Source of the DNA: Diplolepis rosae
Lineage: Eukaryota; Arthropoda; Insecta; Hymenoptera; Diplolepididae
Assembly (NCBI GenBank): GCA_030998225.1
Contig: JAPYXD010000727.1
Coordinates: forward strand, 6,882,001-6,946,000
Direction: 5' to 3'
Length of the DNA stretch: 64,000 nt
In this document: one piece after another, positions 11,728 to 23,765 of the stretch
Layout: every line of letters begins with the position of its first letter
How positions within the stretch are numbered: position 1 is the first letter of the stretch
Notes under the pieces: generated by a model
Told to the model about the DNA's origin: nothing
Database searches by the model: none
The model's input: the letters and a program-made list of their open reading frames with translations, nothing else
Program-made: the position numbers and the translations under genes

Positions 11728-12659
11728 GAGTGACTAACATTAAATCTTTATCACAAAATTATGAATTCAATTTCAATTTAATGACATATTATTAAAAATC
11801 TTCTCTGCTAGAATACGACTAAAGAGCTTTATTGGAGCTGATTAAAAATATTCCAATGATGTTTCCATTAACTTATTTAAAAGAAAGGAATATTTAATAT
11901 CATGCGTTGAAAAAACCAAAATGTCATGTATACGTAATCGAAATTTGCTCTTAATTCCATAGTAATTAGGTCATTTTAAGATGCATGACAGATGCCTCGT
12001 TGTAACTTAATGTATTATATAATACAACTTTCTTGATAAAATTTCATGTGTTTATAATAATGAGTTCGTGTGCTAGTGTGCCACGCCCTAATTACAGTTC
12101 TGCAGAAGTTGGATCGAATTTGCAAAAACCCTCGAGAATATTCACATAATAATTAGCAAGTAGTATGTCAATTATCATTTCTTGCACCATTTGTTCTCAT
12201 CACTTGTTTACTTACCTTTACCAGCAAATAATCTTTTAATTTACTGACAATAGACTAATTACGATAAAATTACACATAATGTATAAAATCCAGATTATTA
12301 CGATTCTAAAAAATTTTTTATAAATTCTAAAATGTCTGATTTTCAATTTTACTTTAAAAGAAACACTAGTGAAATTTTTACCCATTACAATTTTAACAAT
12401 CAACAAATCAATTACATATTGCTTCTTCTGCACTGTTAGAAATTTTTTCCGGGATTTTCCGAAATACGTAACTGAAGCTTTATACCTATAATTTCGTAAA
12501 ATTAAGATAAGTTTAGTGGGCCAAAATACATGAAAAAATTATATTAAAATGTGATGGACAGAAAAACTGTTTAATTTTGTAAAATAGTGTTATTAAAGAA
12601 AATATTACCAAACAATGTAAAAATTCAAAGCTTTTTTAAATTTACATAGAATGCAGCCA
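11728..12659. other. Intergenic, partial family-I repeat
   Basis: No gene seen. About 12430-12640 resembles parts of the dispersed AT-rich family also found at 17860-18240 and 23215-23765. Confidence 0.4.
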
Positions 12660-13680
12660 AAATCTGCACCCATAAAAAAGGTTCTTTGAATCAAAGAAAT
12701 ATTTCTTTGATATACGATCAAATAAAGTTTTTTAATTCTAGAAAATTTTCTTTGATCCAAAGAAATAGATTTGTTTACATTAAAGAAAATTTTTTTGAAT
12801 GAACAAAACTTTCTTTAATTCAAAGAAATGTTTATCTTTGACTTTATATCAAAGAAATGTTTCTCTCATGCAAAGAAACTTAGTTCTGGGTGTGTAATAT
12901 TTTGATTATAATTGCCGCGTTTTTAGAATAATACTGTATTGCACCCAGAAAACAGTTTCTTTGAATCAAAAAAACATTTCTTTGATATACGGTCAAAGGA
13001 AAATTTGTTAATTCAAGTACATTTTCTTTGATCCAAAGAAATAGATTTGTTTACATTAATGAAAATTTTTCTACATTAACAAAACTTTCTCTAATTCAAA
13101 GAGATTTTTTCTTTGACTGTATATCAAAGAAACTTTTTTCTAGGTGTGTAATATTTTGATTATAATTGCAGCGTTTTTAGAATAATATTGTATTGCACCC
13201 AGAAAACAGTTTCTTTGAATCAAAGAAACATTTCTTTGATATACGGCCAAAGGAAAATTTGTTAATTCAAGAAAATTTTCTTCTTCAAAAGAAATAGATT
13301 TGTTTACATTAATGAAGATTTTTCTAAACTAACAAAACTTTCTCTAATTCAAAGAAATGTTTTCTTTGACCGTATATCAAAGAAACTTTTTTCTGGGTGT
13401 GGATAATATTTTGATTATAATTGCCGCGTTTTTAGAATAGTATTGTATTGCACGCAGTAAACAGTTTCTTTGAATTAAAGAAACATTTCTTTGATATACG
13501 GTCAAAGGAAAATTTTTTAATTCAAGAAAATTTTCTTTGATCTAAAGAAATACATTTGTTTACATCAAAGAAAATTTTTTTGAATTAACAAAACTTTCTT
13601 TAATTCAAAGAAATTTTTCCTTTGACCATATATCTAAGAATTTTTTCTTTGATTCCAAGAAACTGTTTTCTCAGTGTGTA
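12660..13680. repeat. Tandem array of a 255-bp MITE-like unit, about four copies
   Basis: The segment GCACCCAGAAAACAGTTTCT or a close variant recurs at 12666, 12941, 13195 and 13450, giving spacings of 275, 254 and 255 bp. Each unit is itself roughly palindromic: ATCAAAGAAACATTTCTTTG near one end and TTTCTTTGACCGTATATCAA near the other. Units two and three are the most alike. Non-coding. Confidence 0.85.
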
Positions 13681-14173
13681 AAATAGTACATTTTCTGAAT
13701 CTGAGATATACATTTTCATAAATTTCCCGAATCGCATAGGCTATGAACTGTAAGTGGATACATGAGATTTATGTGAAGATGAACTCGATAAAGAGGGCAT
13801 GTGACACAAAAGAATTTTGCTCCCGGATGTTGTGTAGACACCGTAAAGCGAGAATATACGTAGGTTGGTCACGGAGATCCTTAATATGGGAAGCCAATTC
13901 TATGTAGTAGACAAAAAATGTAACAACAGACAAACACATTGAAATGTTTTCGATGAGAAGTTATTACGATGAAGGTCAAATGAACTCTTACTTTCTCTGA
14001 GATAATATGATATTATATTATTGGTAAGGAAGGAGTCACTACGAGTCTTTCAGGGTCAATTGTGATTTTTAAAAATTTTTTTTTTGTTTTGAAATATACT
14101 CAAAGGACGTCTAGAGACCACTGAACTTTGAATTAGGTCTCTAGTTTAATTTTGCTTCATTTAAAGGACCAAA

Positions 14174-14439
14174 ATCTAAATCTGGATCAGTCAAAATCTA
14201 CTGATTATCAGTGAAATTTGACTGATTAAATAGCCAAAAAGACGTTACTATGAATCAGTCAAATTTCACTGATTACTTCAGTGAAAATTAACTGATTTAG
14301 CGGAGAACAGTATTTTTCACTGATTAATCGGTGAAAATTAACTGATTTAACAGTGAAAAATGTTTTTCACTGGTGAATCAGTGAAAAGGCAAACCACTAA
14401 TTCAATCAGTGAAAATTTGACTGATTCCGATTTAGAGAG
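14174..14439. mobile_element. CTCTCTAAATC MITE (family A), copy 1
   Basis: Palindromic element of about 265 bp dense in ACTGATT, CAGTCAAA and CAGTGAAA. The right end GATTTAGAGAG is intact; the left end has decayed to CTAAATCTGGATCAG. Same family as copies at 21102, 21454, 22376, 24299, 26747 and 27725. Confidence 0.8.
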
Positions 14440-15575
14440 CATATGGCATAATCTCTAAAATATCCAATATTAATTTTTATTTGCTAAGAAAATTCTCTAA
14501 ATTTAGCTACACTACCCAGAGGAAAGGGTTATTCTGAATATGTTGATAGTGGAAGTAGGCATTCGAAAAAATATTGAGTCGGAAGTATCCATCTTACGTC
14601 GATATTAATTAGTCGAAAGAATGCAGGAATAAATTATGCACATTTAATTAATTTCCAAACGTATATCAACTACTATCCTTGAAAATATTGACATGAAAAA
14701 ATTATGTCTCGAATATAAACAGTTAAAAAAAAGAGGCAGAATTTGTTACGAAAAGTTGATTTTAACAAAAAATAACAAACAAAAATTTTAGCTTTTAATT
14801 ATTTATTTTTAACCTATAATTAAGATTTTTTATAGTAAAAGAATAACAATATAAATGTAGTGATAAGTTTTGATTTATTAATAATTTCCTCTTCTTTCCT
14901 TTTTTATATAACGTATTTATAAAACGTGAAGTTTTAATGATGATAAATTCTATTCTTTTAAGAAATATTTTTATTTATTGTTCTTGCCATATTAATAATT
15001 ATATTCCTTGAGTTTTATTTGTTGTACCGCGCATCAAAATTGAATTTAGAAGGAGATTAGAAAATATGGAAACGAGATCCGATAAAATCAACTTCAAAAC
15101 CTATTTTTTAAATTATGTTTTAATAGTATTCACAGATATTTAAACTACTTTTAGTTATAGAGGAAGTATATTTGTAATTTCACGAACTCAATTAATAGTT
15201 GTTTCAACTAACTGCGCATGATGACAATTCGCAACTATATTTTCGGATTCGTTCTGGCATCAACTGAATTTTATAGTTATTACAATATTGTGAACAGTAA
15301 TTAAAATTTCACTACATTAACATAGTTGTCTTTTGTTCTCTCATCGCGTCGTCTTAACGATCGTGTTTAAACGTGCGTGCCATCTTTATTTCTGTCTCGA
15401 AGCATCAACTGTATTCCTTTTTGTAAGTATAAAATTCACTAATTTTTTACTTCATACGCGTTCATTGTATTATAAAAACACATTATTTTTTCTTATTACG
15501 TATAAAATTTTATAATAACTAATATTTGTGCTTGGAGCAAAATGGTCTACAGTGTTATAAATTTCTGTATCAAGG
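14440..15575. other. Intergenic, one family-I fragment, no gene seen
   Basis: About 14865-15075 matches part of the family-I repeat at 17860-18240 (GATGATAAATTCTATT, then TTTTAAGAAATATTTTT). Otherwise AT-rich with short frames only. Confidence 0.45.
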
Positions 15576-16038
15576 GGTATCGGATAGGAATTCATTTCGA
15601 GCCAATCAGAACTATTCCGATTCATTCCGATATCTGTATCGGAGCCAATGCGAATCATTCGAACCAATCCGAAAAAAGTTTTGTAACTCGTTTGACGAAA
15701 ACTGGTAAAAAATCGATCCGACTTAATCCGATTTAATCCGAGGCAACTATCAAAATGAATACGAACCAATCCGAATCAATCCGAGCTTGGAATGATCCGG
15801 ATTAATTCTGGTTGAAAATTCGGTTTGAAAACTTGGTCTCGGATTTGTTCGGATTCATTCTGATATTTGCCTCGGATTAAATCGGATCAAGTCCGATAGA
15901 TTTTTTACCATTTTTCGTCAAACGAGTTACAAAATGTTTTTCGGATTGGTTCAGAATGATTCGCATTGGCTCGGATAGAGATATTGAAATGAATCGGAAC
16001 AGTTCTGATTGGCTCGGAAAGAATCCCTATCCGATACT
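15576..16038. mobile_element. CCGA-dense palindromic element (family B), copy 1
   Basis: Inverted ends based on GTATCGGATAGG. The interior is crowded with variants of AATCCGAACCAATCCGA, so it has an internal short-period repetition besides the overall palindrome. Open frames on both strands result from the lack of stop codons in that motif and are not called genes. Copies at 28647-29214 and 30063-30500. Confidence 0.8.
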
Positions 16039-16047
16039 TTCGCCAGG

Positions 16048-16840
16048 GTTGGGTTGGCAACAAAGTCATTTCACTTTTTTCCACTAGATGACTTTAGTCG
16101 TTCGAAGTCGTTCTTCTCCATTGCAAACTTCAGACCGTATATCGTATTTGACAGCTGACGTTTCATAGATTATTCAGTAAAAGGAAGTTTCAAGTTTTAT
16201 TGTTTATTTATTGTTCTGCATTGATTTGAAATGGAGATTCCAGACTGTAATTTTCGTTACATTTTACTTAATTACTTCCGAAAAGGTAAAAACGCAGTGC
16301 AAACTCGGAAAACGAGAGGTTACAGAGAAGCTTAACATATCACATACATGCGTTGAAAGACATTTAAAACAACTTGGTTAGGTTAATAAGCTCGATATTT
16401 GGGTTCCTTACAAATTGAACGAAATTCAACTCACGAAACGAATTTCCATTTGCGATTCACTACTGAAACGCAACGAAACCGATCCATTTTTGAAGCGAAT
16501 CATAACGGGCGATGAAAAATGGGTTGTTTACGATAACGTCGTGCGAAAAAAATCATGAATCAAGCGAGATGAGCCTGCACAATCGATATCAAAAGCCGAT
16601 ATTCATCAAAAGAAGGTTATGTTGAGTGTTTGGTGGGATTTCAAAGGGATTGTTTATTTTGCGCTGCTCCCAAGGAGACAAACTATTAATTTGAATGCCT
16701 AATGTCGCCAGCTAATGAAATTAGACAAAAAAATCAAGGAAAAGCGGCCAGAAAAATGAGTTGATTCAGTTTTTTGCCTCTAAGAACCAAACTTTCTACG
16801 AAAGCGGAATTATATATTTCTTATAAAATCCGATCATTTT
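16048..16840 (+). pseudogene. Mariner transposase relic, mellifera-type
   Basis: The left end GTTGGGTTGGCAAC is characteristic of mellifera-subfamily mariner terminal repeats (recalled family knowledge). A frame starting at 16231 gives a helix-turn-helix-like N-terminal region, then ITGDEKWVVYDN holding the first catalytic aspartate, then KVMLSVWWDFKGIVYF. In-frame stops occur, and the sequence jumps from the middle of the catalytic domain to the C-terminal FFASKNQTFYESGI near 16790, so the second and third catalytic residues are lost in an internal deletion. No clear right terminal repeat. Dead copy. Confidence 0.8.
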
Positions 16841-17067
16841 GAAAGAGTAATTAAATAAGACATTTTTTATATTTTTAATTTTTTTCCTCGATAAAATAAA
16901 CATTTTACTTCGGTTTGTTGAATTATTCGAAAATCTAGTCGATTTTACTAGTTTTTTTAACTTAATTCTACTATAATGTATCTAATGATTCGAGTTTTTT
17001 TTCAGTTCACCTTCTTTTCTTAAGGGCATGAGATACTTAGGAAATTAGGAAATATTATTAATTTTAT

Positions 17068-17565
17068 GTGCCTCCGGTGCGTAAACTCGTTTTTACAGTT
17101 GCGAGTAGCGTAATGATGTCTATTACGATACAGAGGAATGTAATGTAAAAATTTAACTGCGCATGTGCCTATTACGGTACAGCATAGCGTAATCTTCTTC
17201 TTCTTCTTCGTACAGCGTTGGCATCGTAGTGACAAAGCCTTGCACATTTGAACTGCACATGCGTCTATTACAATACGCTACTACTACACAGGATCGAGAA
17301 AATCAAAATGGCCGGAAGTATTCGCGAAATGTCAAGTGAGATGGGCGATAATCACGGCAATTTCGAACTTTTTAGATTGGATTCGAGTATACGCATAAAA
17401 ATAATAAATAAAAATAGAATATGTGCCAATGCACACAATTCGGGTAATTACGAGACTCGCTTAAAATGCTCGCAGGACTGATCGCGCCTCGACTTTGTCT
17501 TGGCTTTGATCTCCTGCGAGCATTGTCACTCGTCGCGTAATAACCCTCATTATACGCCTAGGCAC
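17068..17565. mobile_element. GTGCCT-ended hairpin element (family C), copy 1
   Basis: Ends GTGCCTCCGGTGCGTAA and, on the other strand, GTGCCTAGGCGTATAATG. Contains a (CTT)n run, ATGGCCGGAA, and near the right end a hairpin stem AATGCTCGCAG / CTGCGAGCATT whose loop holds two to three 11-bp units. Copies at 36093-36732 and 46563-47073 (inverted). Confidence 0.8.
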
Positions 17566-17859
17566 ATAATATACTATTATGTTTATACATGTTTGTGTCC
17601 AAAATACATAAAACATTGTTTCAAAAATTTGAAAAATGATAAAAAAGACAAAAAAGGACGTAGATTGATTACTTTTGGTTTCGAAATTCAAGAAAAGGTC
17701 AATTTTAGAAAAATATATCGGAAAATTTACCAAAAGTAGTCTATCTACGTTCGTTTTACTCTTTTCTACCATTTTTCAAATTTTTGAAACAACGTTATAT
17801 GTATTTTGTTACAAACATGTAGAAAGTGAACCAAATTCATATGAGGTTATAAGTTATAA

Positions 17860-18240
17860 TTTATTAAAAATGTCCTCTTCCTTAATGATGATAAATTCTA
17901 TTATTTTAAGAAATATTTTTTGTTCATGCCATATTGACACTGTTAGAAATTCCTACTGTAATTTCCCGAAACACGTGACTGGAGTTTTATTCAGTTAGAG
18001 TTTCGTATAATTAAGATAGAATTTCAGAAAAGTCAGTAAGTAAATTTTTCAAATTTTAAGACACCTTTAATAAAAAACATCACAAACATCGTCAAATTTT
18101 ACATTATCTTTGTAACATAAAAATTTTTTAAATTACAAAAAATTTCTAAGAGTGAATAATTATATTTCTTGAGCTTTATTTTTGATAGCGCATAGAATTA
18201 AATTTTGAGACAGGTTAGAAAATATGAAAACCAGATTCAG
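17860..18240 (+). repeat. AT-rich dispersed repeat family I
   Basis: Shares ACACGTGACTGGAGTTTTAT, AAATTTCTAAGAGTGAATAA and GAGCTTTATTTTTGATAGCGC with an inverted copy at 23215-23765 and fragments at 12430 and 14865. Non-coding. Confidence 0.6.
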
Positions 18241-18804
18241 ATCATTACCTTTCTTTTGTTAAATTAACTATTATTTTAAGTTAATATTATTATTTAAAGA
18301 ATTTGAAAATCTTTCTGTGGAAAAAAAGACGCTTTCGACTGCCCTGGAATTCGAGTCCAGGTCTTTCGATTGCCGGTCATGTAGGCAGTGACAAAAATTT
18401 CAAACTCAACTAATTAATTTGAAAAATTTTTATTATAATGCAACTAGTAATCCTAGTTTTTCCAGTGCACTTTTTTTCTCAATTTAAAGTGAAAAAAGAA
18501 GAAAAAGCAAAAAGCAGGCATTATATGTTTTTATTTATTAAAAATTTCTTCTTTCTTTAATGATAAAACAATATCTTTTTTCAAGTCACTTTTACCATAA
18601 TGTAACTAGTAATCCATTTTTTTAGTGCACTTCTTTTATCAACATAAAATTAAAAAAAAAATGAGCAAAAGCCATCCTTAATAACTTAAAGGTGAGGAAT
18701 CTTATTCTAACTTAAATCGAAAATAAGAACACAGTGTTTAAAATTAAAAAAGTCGTTTAATGAGAATTTGTGATTTGAAATAAATAAAAGATGTCAGAAG
18801 GAAG
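18241..18804. other. Intergenic downstream of cuticle gene 2
   Basis: No gene seen; contains a short duplicated block (TAATGCAACTAGTAATCC near 18438 and TAATGTAACTAGTAATCC near 18597). Confidence 0.45.
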
Positions 18805-20094
18805 TTAATGGAAGTATGCGGGACCATGGGCTAAAGGTGAGCTGTAGGCGTAGTGTGGACCAGAGCTGTACGCGTACTGAGTTGGACCAGAGTAGGAAAT
18901 GGGTGAACCTGAGCTGTACGCGTAATGAGCTGGAGCAGAGTAGAAATTGGGTGAGGCGTATTTAGCGTAGAGAGCAGGAGCGGAGTATGACAATGGTGCG
19001 GCGTATTTAGTTACTGCTGGTGCAGCATAGACAGCAGGAGCGGCAGCAACGGCCTTGACAACGGGGGCAGCAGCAACAGCCTTAACAGCGACGGCAGCAG
19101 GTTCCTTACGTACGACAGCGTTGAATCCGTTGACTGAGTCAGCGGTGTAGTCGACGATTCTTCGGGTTCCATCAGATTCGAGGAGAGAGTAGCTTCCATG
19201 GACAACATCTCCGTCACGGGTTTCTTGTTGGCTTTTGGAGTCTCCTGTGATGGAATCCTGGACATCATAAGAATAACTGTATTGAGGATGAGGGTCGAAA
19301 TCGGCATCAACAGTCTTGGCAACTACGGCTTTTGCTACTGGGGCTGCTGCATAAGCAACTGGAGCAGGAGCCGCCGCGTAGGCAACTGGAGCATGTGCGT
19401 ATGCTGGCGCTGCCGCGTATCCCAATGGTGCGCTGAGAATTCCAGCGTTTGCTACTGCCACAAGGGCGGCGAGAACTACAAACTGCAACAGAAATAAATA
19501 TTATAGTATTTCATAATTTTAATGATTCCTCGCTGGAAAAGTATATTCTTACAGTGAATTAATTAATGTAGTTCAGCCAAATATCGGATCTTTAAGAAAA
19601 AGTTTTTTTATGATTTTAAAACTTTAAATTATATGAAACGTGTCTTGTGAAAGAAAAAACATTATTTTGTATGAAAGAAATTCAAATCTTGCGAAAAATA
19701 AAAATTAAAAAACTAAATTCAGGAAGCAAATGTTAAGGATTTTGAGTTTGTTTGTAATTCGAGATGCTAAATATTCAAGAAGTCATAATATAATGATTAA
19801 TGTAAACCACAAAGACGTTTATGCAATTGAAACACTGGCAATTTTGATGACTAAGCAGAGAAAAATCCCTAACAAAATATTAAATTTGAAAAGCCCTTTT
19901 TGTACCTTTAATTCTATTTCCCAATTGTTTTTTAAAAATTTATAAAATAAAACCAGCTCTTTATATTCAAACCCGCAGTTTTAATGTATATTATTTTTGA
20001 AAAGAATTCAAGTATATTTGCACTTTTATAAACAGAACGTCCACTATTGTAGGCATTACTGATGCACAAAATTGTTACACACCTTGAAGGCCAT
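18805..20094 (-). CDS. Cuticular protein, CPR family RR-2 (gene 2), 229 aa
   Basis: Exon 1 is 20083-20094 (Met-Ala-Phe-Lys, donor GTGTGT) and exon 2 is 18805-19482 (acceptor TCTGTTGCAG), phase-0 intron of 600 bp. Residues 1-17 form a signal peptide. An [14 protein letters not shown] stretch precedes the RR-2 Rebers-Riddiford chitin-binding domain at about 64-131 ([40 protein letters not shown]). The tail is Ala/Val then Tyr/Ser-rich (HYAYSSG repeats). Secreted exoskeleton protein. A TATA box and a fitting initiator lie just upstream. Exon 2's start and the last 190 bp of the intron are closely similar to those of gene 4, so the two are paralogues in opposite orientation. Confidence 0.93.
19563..19690. 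mobile_element. Half of a family-F-like element in intron 1 of gene 2
   Basis: Starts GTAGTTCAGCCAAATATCGG and continues through AAAAAGTTTTTTTATGATTT; on the other strand it matches the right half of the complete element at 42977-43449 in intron 1 of gene 4. Only one end is present. Confidence 0.75.
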
Positions 20095-20155
20095 TGTTGA
20101 GAAGTTTCAGTTGAATCAGCTAGACTCAGTGATGACTATGGGTGATCACGTCTCC

Positions 20156-20163
20156 CTTATATA
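20156..20163 (-). promoter_or_regulatory. TATA box of cuticle gene 2
   Basis: TATATAAG on the minus strand, about 31 bp upstream of an initiator-like TCA near 20131. Further upstream, TCAAGGTAC at 20299-20307 resembles an FTZ-F1 nuclear-receptor half-site, a regulator of cuticle genes in insects (family knowledge; the site is inference). Confidence 0.65.
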
Positions 20164-21101
20164 CCTCTGACCACTGACCACTGACACCCCCTCCACAGAA
20201 AGGCTGGACTTTCAAAGTTCGGGTACAGAAATTGGTCTTGAACTTGGATGGATGCACTCCCCACTCTTTGTATTCGTATTTAACTTTCCACGTACAAAGT
20301 ACCTTGATAAAGGCATTTATCCACCAGGGAAAGGTAAAGGTCTTTGTGTAAGATTGACTTTATTTTAATTAAATTAATATTCTTGATGTCCTTCAAGGGT
20401 GAAAATAACTTCAGTCTTTTCCATTTCATTTTTACTTCTTGATTCAAGCTAATTAGGGCATTTATAGTTTATGATATTAAGTATTTTAAGAAAATATTTT
20501 TAAACTGCAAATGCAATCTTAATTCATACCAATTCAAACCTCTTCTCTGATAAATCCTCATTTAATGCTCAACTAATTTATATTCAGATTCAAGTCTGTG
20601 ATATTTTCAAATTTTTAATATAAAATATAGTTCAAATTTGACCCTTAAACAAAAGAGAGATACAATTTTAAAATTATTTGAAAGTAATTTAAAATGTAAG
20701 CGAAGAAATATTTTTATTATTTTACTTATTATGCTTTCTAGAAAAATAAACTTTTTATCGATGATTTGAGAATGTTTTTCATGCAGGAAAAGTAACTCGT
20801 TACAATTAATAACTTAAGTTACTTTTCATACCTGCCTAATTTTTCAATTCGGAAAGATTGAAATAAAATGATTTTTACATGGAATGAAAAATACGCATTG
20901 GATTTCGATAAGTGGATTATATATATATATATATATATGTTCATAGCTATAACAGCAGTCAGAAGAAAAATATACAAAAAATACAAAATAACGAAAAAGT
21001 AACTTAGAAAAAATTACAGTTTATCGGAAAAATAGTAACTAAATTACGTTACAGTAACTTTTTTTCGAAAAGTAACAAAGTTACTGCAAAAGTCACAAGT
21101 A
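20164..21101. other. Upstream region of gene 2, then AT-rich spacer
   Basis: The first 200 bp are GC-richer and probably promoter-proximal. The rest has no gene; an (AT)n microsatellite lies at about 20918-20938. Confidence 0.5.
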
Positions 21102-21372
21102 CTCTCTAAATCTGAATCAGTCAAATTTTCACTGATTGAATCAGTGATTTGCCATTTCACTGATTAATCAGTGAAAAAATATTTGTCACTGTCAAATAAG
21201 TTAATTTTCACGGATTCAACAATAAAAAAAAATTTCTCACTGTCAAATCAGTCAATTTTCACTGCAATAATCAGTGAAATTTGACTGATTTACAGTAACC
21301 TCTTTGTAGCTATTTGAATCAGTCAAATTTCACTGATAATCAGTAGATTTTGACTAATTCAAATTTAGAGAG
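21102..21372. mobile_element. CTCTCTAAATC MITE (family A), copy 2
   Basis: Ends CTCTCTAAATCTGAATCAG and TTTAGAGAG, flanked on both sides by TA. Palindromic, non-coding, about 270 bp. Confidence 0.85.
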
Positions 21373-21453
21373 TAACTTAAATTTATAAGTAACTTCGTTA
21401 CTTTTAACACTGAAACATTTTACCTTAAATTTTTTGAAATAATAATTCTCACC

Positions 21454-21696
21454 CTCTCTAAATCTGAATCAGTCAGAATATACTAATTATCAGTGCAATT
21501 TTACTGATTCAAATAGCTAAAAAGTGGTTACTGTTGATCTGTCAAATTTCACTGCTTACTTTAGTGAAAATTAACTGATTTGACAGTGAAAATTATTTTT
21601 CACTGATGAATCGGTGAAAATTAACTGATTTAACAGTGGAAAATATTTGTTTCACTGATGAATGAGTGAAAATTTGACTGATTCAGACTTAGAGAG
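21454..21696. mobile_element. CTCTCTAAATC MITE (family A), copy 3
   Basis: Ends CTCTCTAAATCTGAATCAG and GATTCAGACTTAGAGAG; lies 81 bp from copy 2. No clean TA duplication visible. Confidence 0.85.
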
Positions 21697-22375
21697 AAGA
21701 AATTAAATTATGAAAAACTAGAAACGTTACCTGTAGAAAAACCAGAAATGTTAAATATTAATTTTCGTCTATATAGATAAGTTTAGTTCCAAACGAAAAT
21801 TTATATCATCAGTGTCAACGACCCTGAATAATTTTTTTCTGAGATATTTTAGATTCTGTTTTTTCCTTCTTTTTATGAAAGATTATAGCTTTGAAGATAT
21901 CCTTTTTTTTAAGAGCTTAGGTACCAGGTAGTGATCCTTCAGGTTGAAAACGAAGGATTTCGTTACATCATTTAAGAGCCGAGCATTATGAGAGCTCGAA
22001 AAAGTAAGTGGAACACTTTCGTAAATTAGGCGGGCTTGAAACATTCGAGTTCCTATCTCCATTTCGATCCGCGGTACTTGAATGTCGCGACAGGACGCAG
22101 ACGGTAGAGACTATCAATCACCTGCTTTGATCGACTTACAATGATCGTCCCTCGTCACCATTTCAAGGAGTCTTAATTTATTCGCACATAATACTGTATA
22201 GGCAAGCTGAATTCTATATGATCTAGATAAGCCAACAAATAGATCGAAAAGCGAGTCAAAAAATAAATAGGAAATCCTAGTACGAATTCTGGAAAACTTT
22301 CTTTTAGAAATTACTATACATGTATTGTATAAAATGAAATCAAACAACTAATCAAAGAGAACAAAAGCTTCTTGC

Positions 22376-22646
22376 TTTCCAAATCTGAATTAGTCAAATT
22401 TTTACTGACTGTACCAGTAATTTATCATTTCACTGATTCATCAGTGCAAAAATATTTTTCACTGTCAAATCAGTTCATTTTCATTGATTGAATCAATGAA
22501 AAAATATTTTTCACTCTTAAATGAGTTACTTTTCACTGAAGTAATCAGTGGAATTTGACTGATTTACAGAAACCTCTTTTTAGTCATCTGAATCAGGAAA
22601 ATTTCACTGATAATCGGTAGAGTTTTACTGATACAGATTTAGAGAG
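22376..22646. mobile_element. CTCTCTAAATC MITE (family A), copy 4
   Basis: Left end degraded (TTTCCAAATCTGAATTAG), right end AGATTTAGAGAG. Interior palindromic as in the other copies. Confidence 0.8.
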
Positions 22647-22734
22647 TGGATTTGAAACAATTAAATATAAAAACTTTTAAAATTGGAAAATGGACTGAAA
22701 TATTTCTGAAAATTTCGACTTATAAATATGAAAA

Positions 22735-23765
22735 ATCTTGTAATATTTCCATTGGATAATTTAAAGGATTAATATTCACTCTTAGAAACTTTTGGAAATT
22801 TAAAAACACGTTATGTTACAAAGGTAACGTCGAATTTAATGATATTTATGTTTTTGAGTATAGTTATCTTAAAATTTCGAAAAATGTACTTAATTTTCGG
22901 AAATCTTTCCTAATAATGACTCAACTGCCAAACTGTAAAAGAATTTTTATAAAATTAATCATAAGATTATGAAACTGTAACAAAATTTTCAGTAACGTGT
23001 AATTGCATAAAACTTCAGTTTTCCAAAACGAAAAATTATTTTTTTTACAAGTTTCACAATTTCCAGATACAAGTATCAGAATATTCATCACTGTAACTGA
23101 AAATTAAGAAATTGTTTCTTAAATTTACTAAAATAGTAAAATCGACTAGATTTTCTGTCAATTCACCAAAGAGAGGTATAGTGATCTAGATCTAGTTTCT
23201 ATATTTTTTAATTTGTCTCTAAATTCAATTCTGCGCGGTATTAAAAATAAAGCTCAAGAAATATAACTATTTACTCTTAGAAATGTTTCAAAATTTAAAA
23301 AATTTTTATGTCACAAGGGTAATGTAAAATTTGACGATATTTGCGATTTTTTTTAGTAAAAGTATCTTAAATTTCGAAAAATGTACTGAATTTTCTAAAA
23401 TTTTTCTTAATATTATGAAACATGACTGAATTTTCATAAAATATATCTTGAAAGTAACAAACTGTAACAGAATTTTTATATAATTCATCATAAAATTACG
23501 AAACTGTAACAAAATTTTCAGTCACGTGTAACTGCATAAAATTTTAGTTACCCATAACGTAAAATTATTCCTGTTATAAGTTGTAGAATTTTCATATACA
23601 AGTATCAGAACATTCAGCATTTTGTAACTAAAAATTAAGGAATTTTTCTTAAATTTACTAAAAAAGTAATTGAATGTTCTGAAATTCTGTCTTAATTTTA
23701 CGAAACTGCAACCGAATAAAACTCCAGTCACGTGTTTCGGAGAATTACGATAGAAATTTCTAACA
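22735..23765 (-). repeat. Family-I repeats, about two diverged copies
   Basis: 23215-23765 is an inverted relative of 17860-18240. About 22735-23090 shares the TTAGAAACTTTTGGAAATTT and ACTGTAACAAAATTTTCAG motifs and appears to be a further diverged copy. Non-coding. Confidence 0.55.

Noticed and set aside
12660..13680. CRISPR-like regular repeats
   Set aside because: Units are 255 bp, contiguous and palindromic with no unique spacers; a eukaryotic tandem repeat.
15470..15769. Frames on both strands in family-B elements
   Set aside because: The CCGA motif lacks stops on either strand; frames are not kept between copies.
18335..18385. tRNA-like segment CTGGAATTCGAGTCCAG
   Set aside because: Resembles a T-arm but the loop is out of register and no acceptor stem, D-arm or anticodon arm can be drawn around it.
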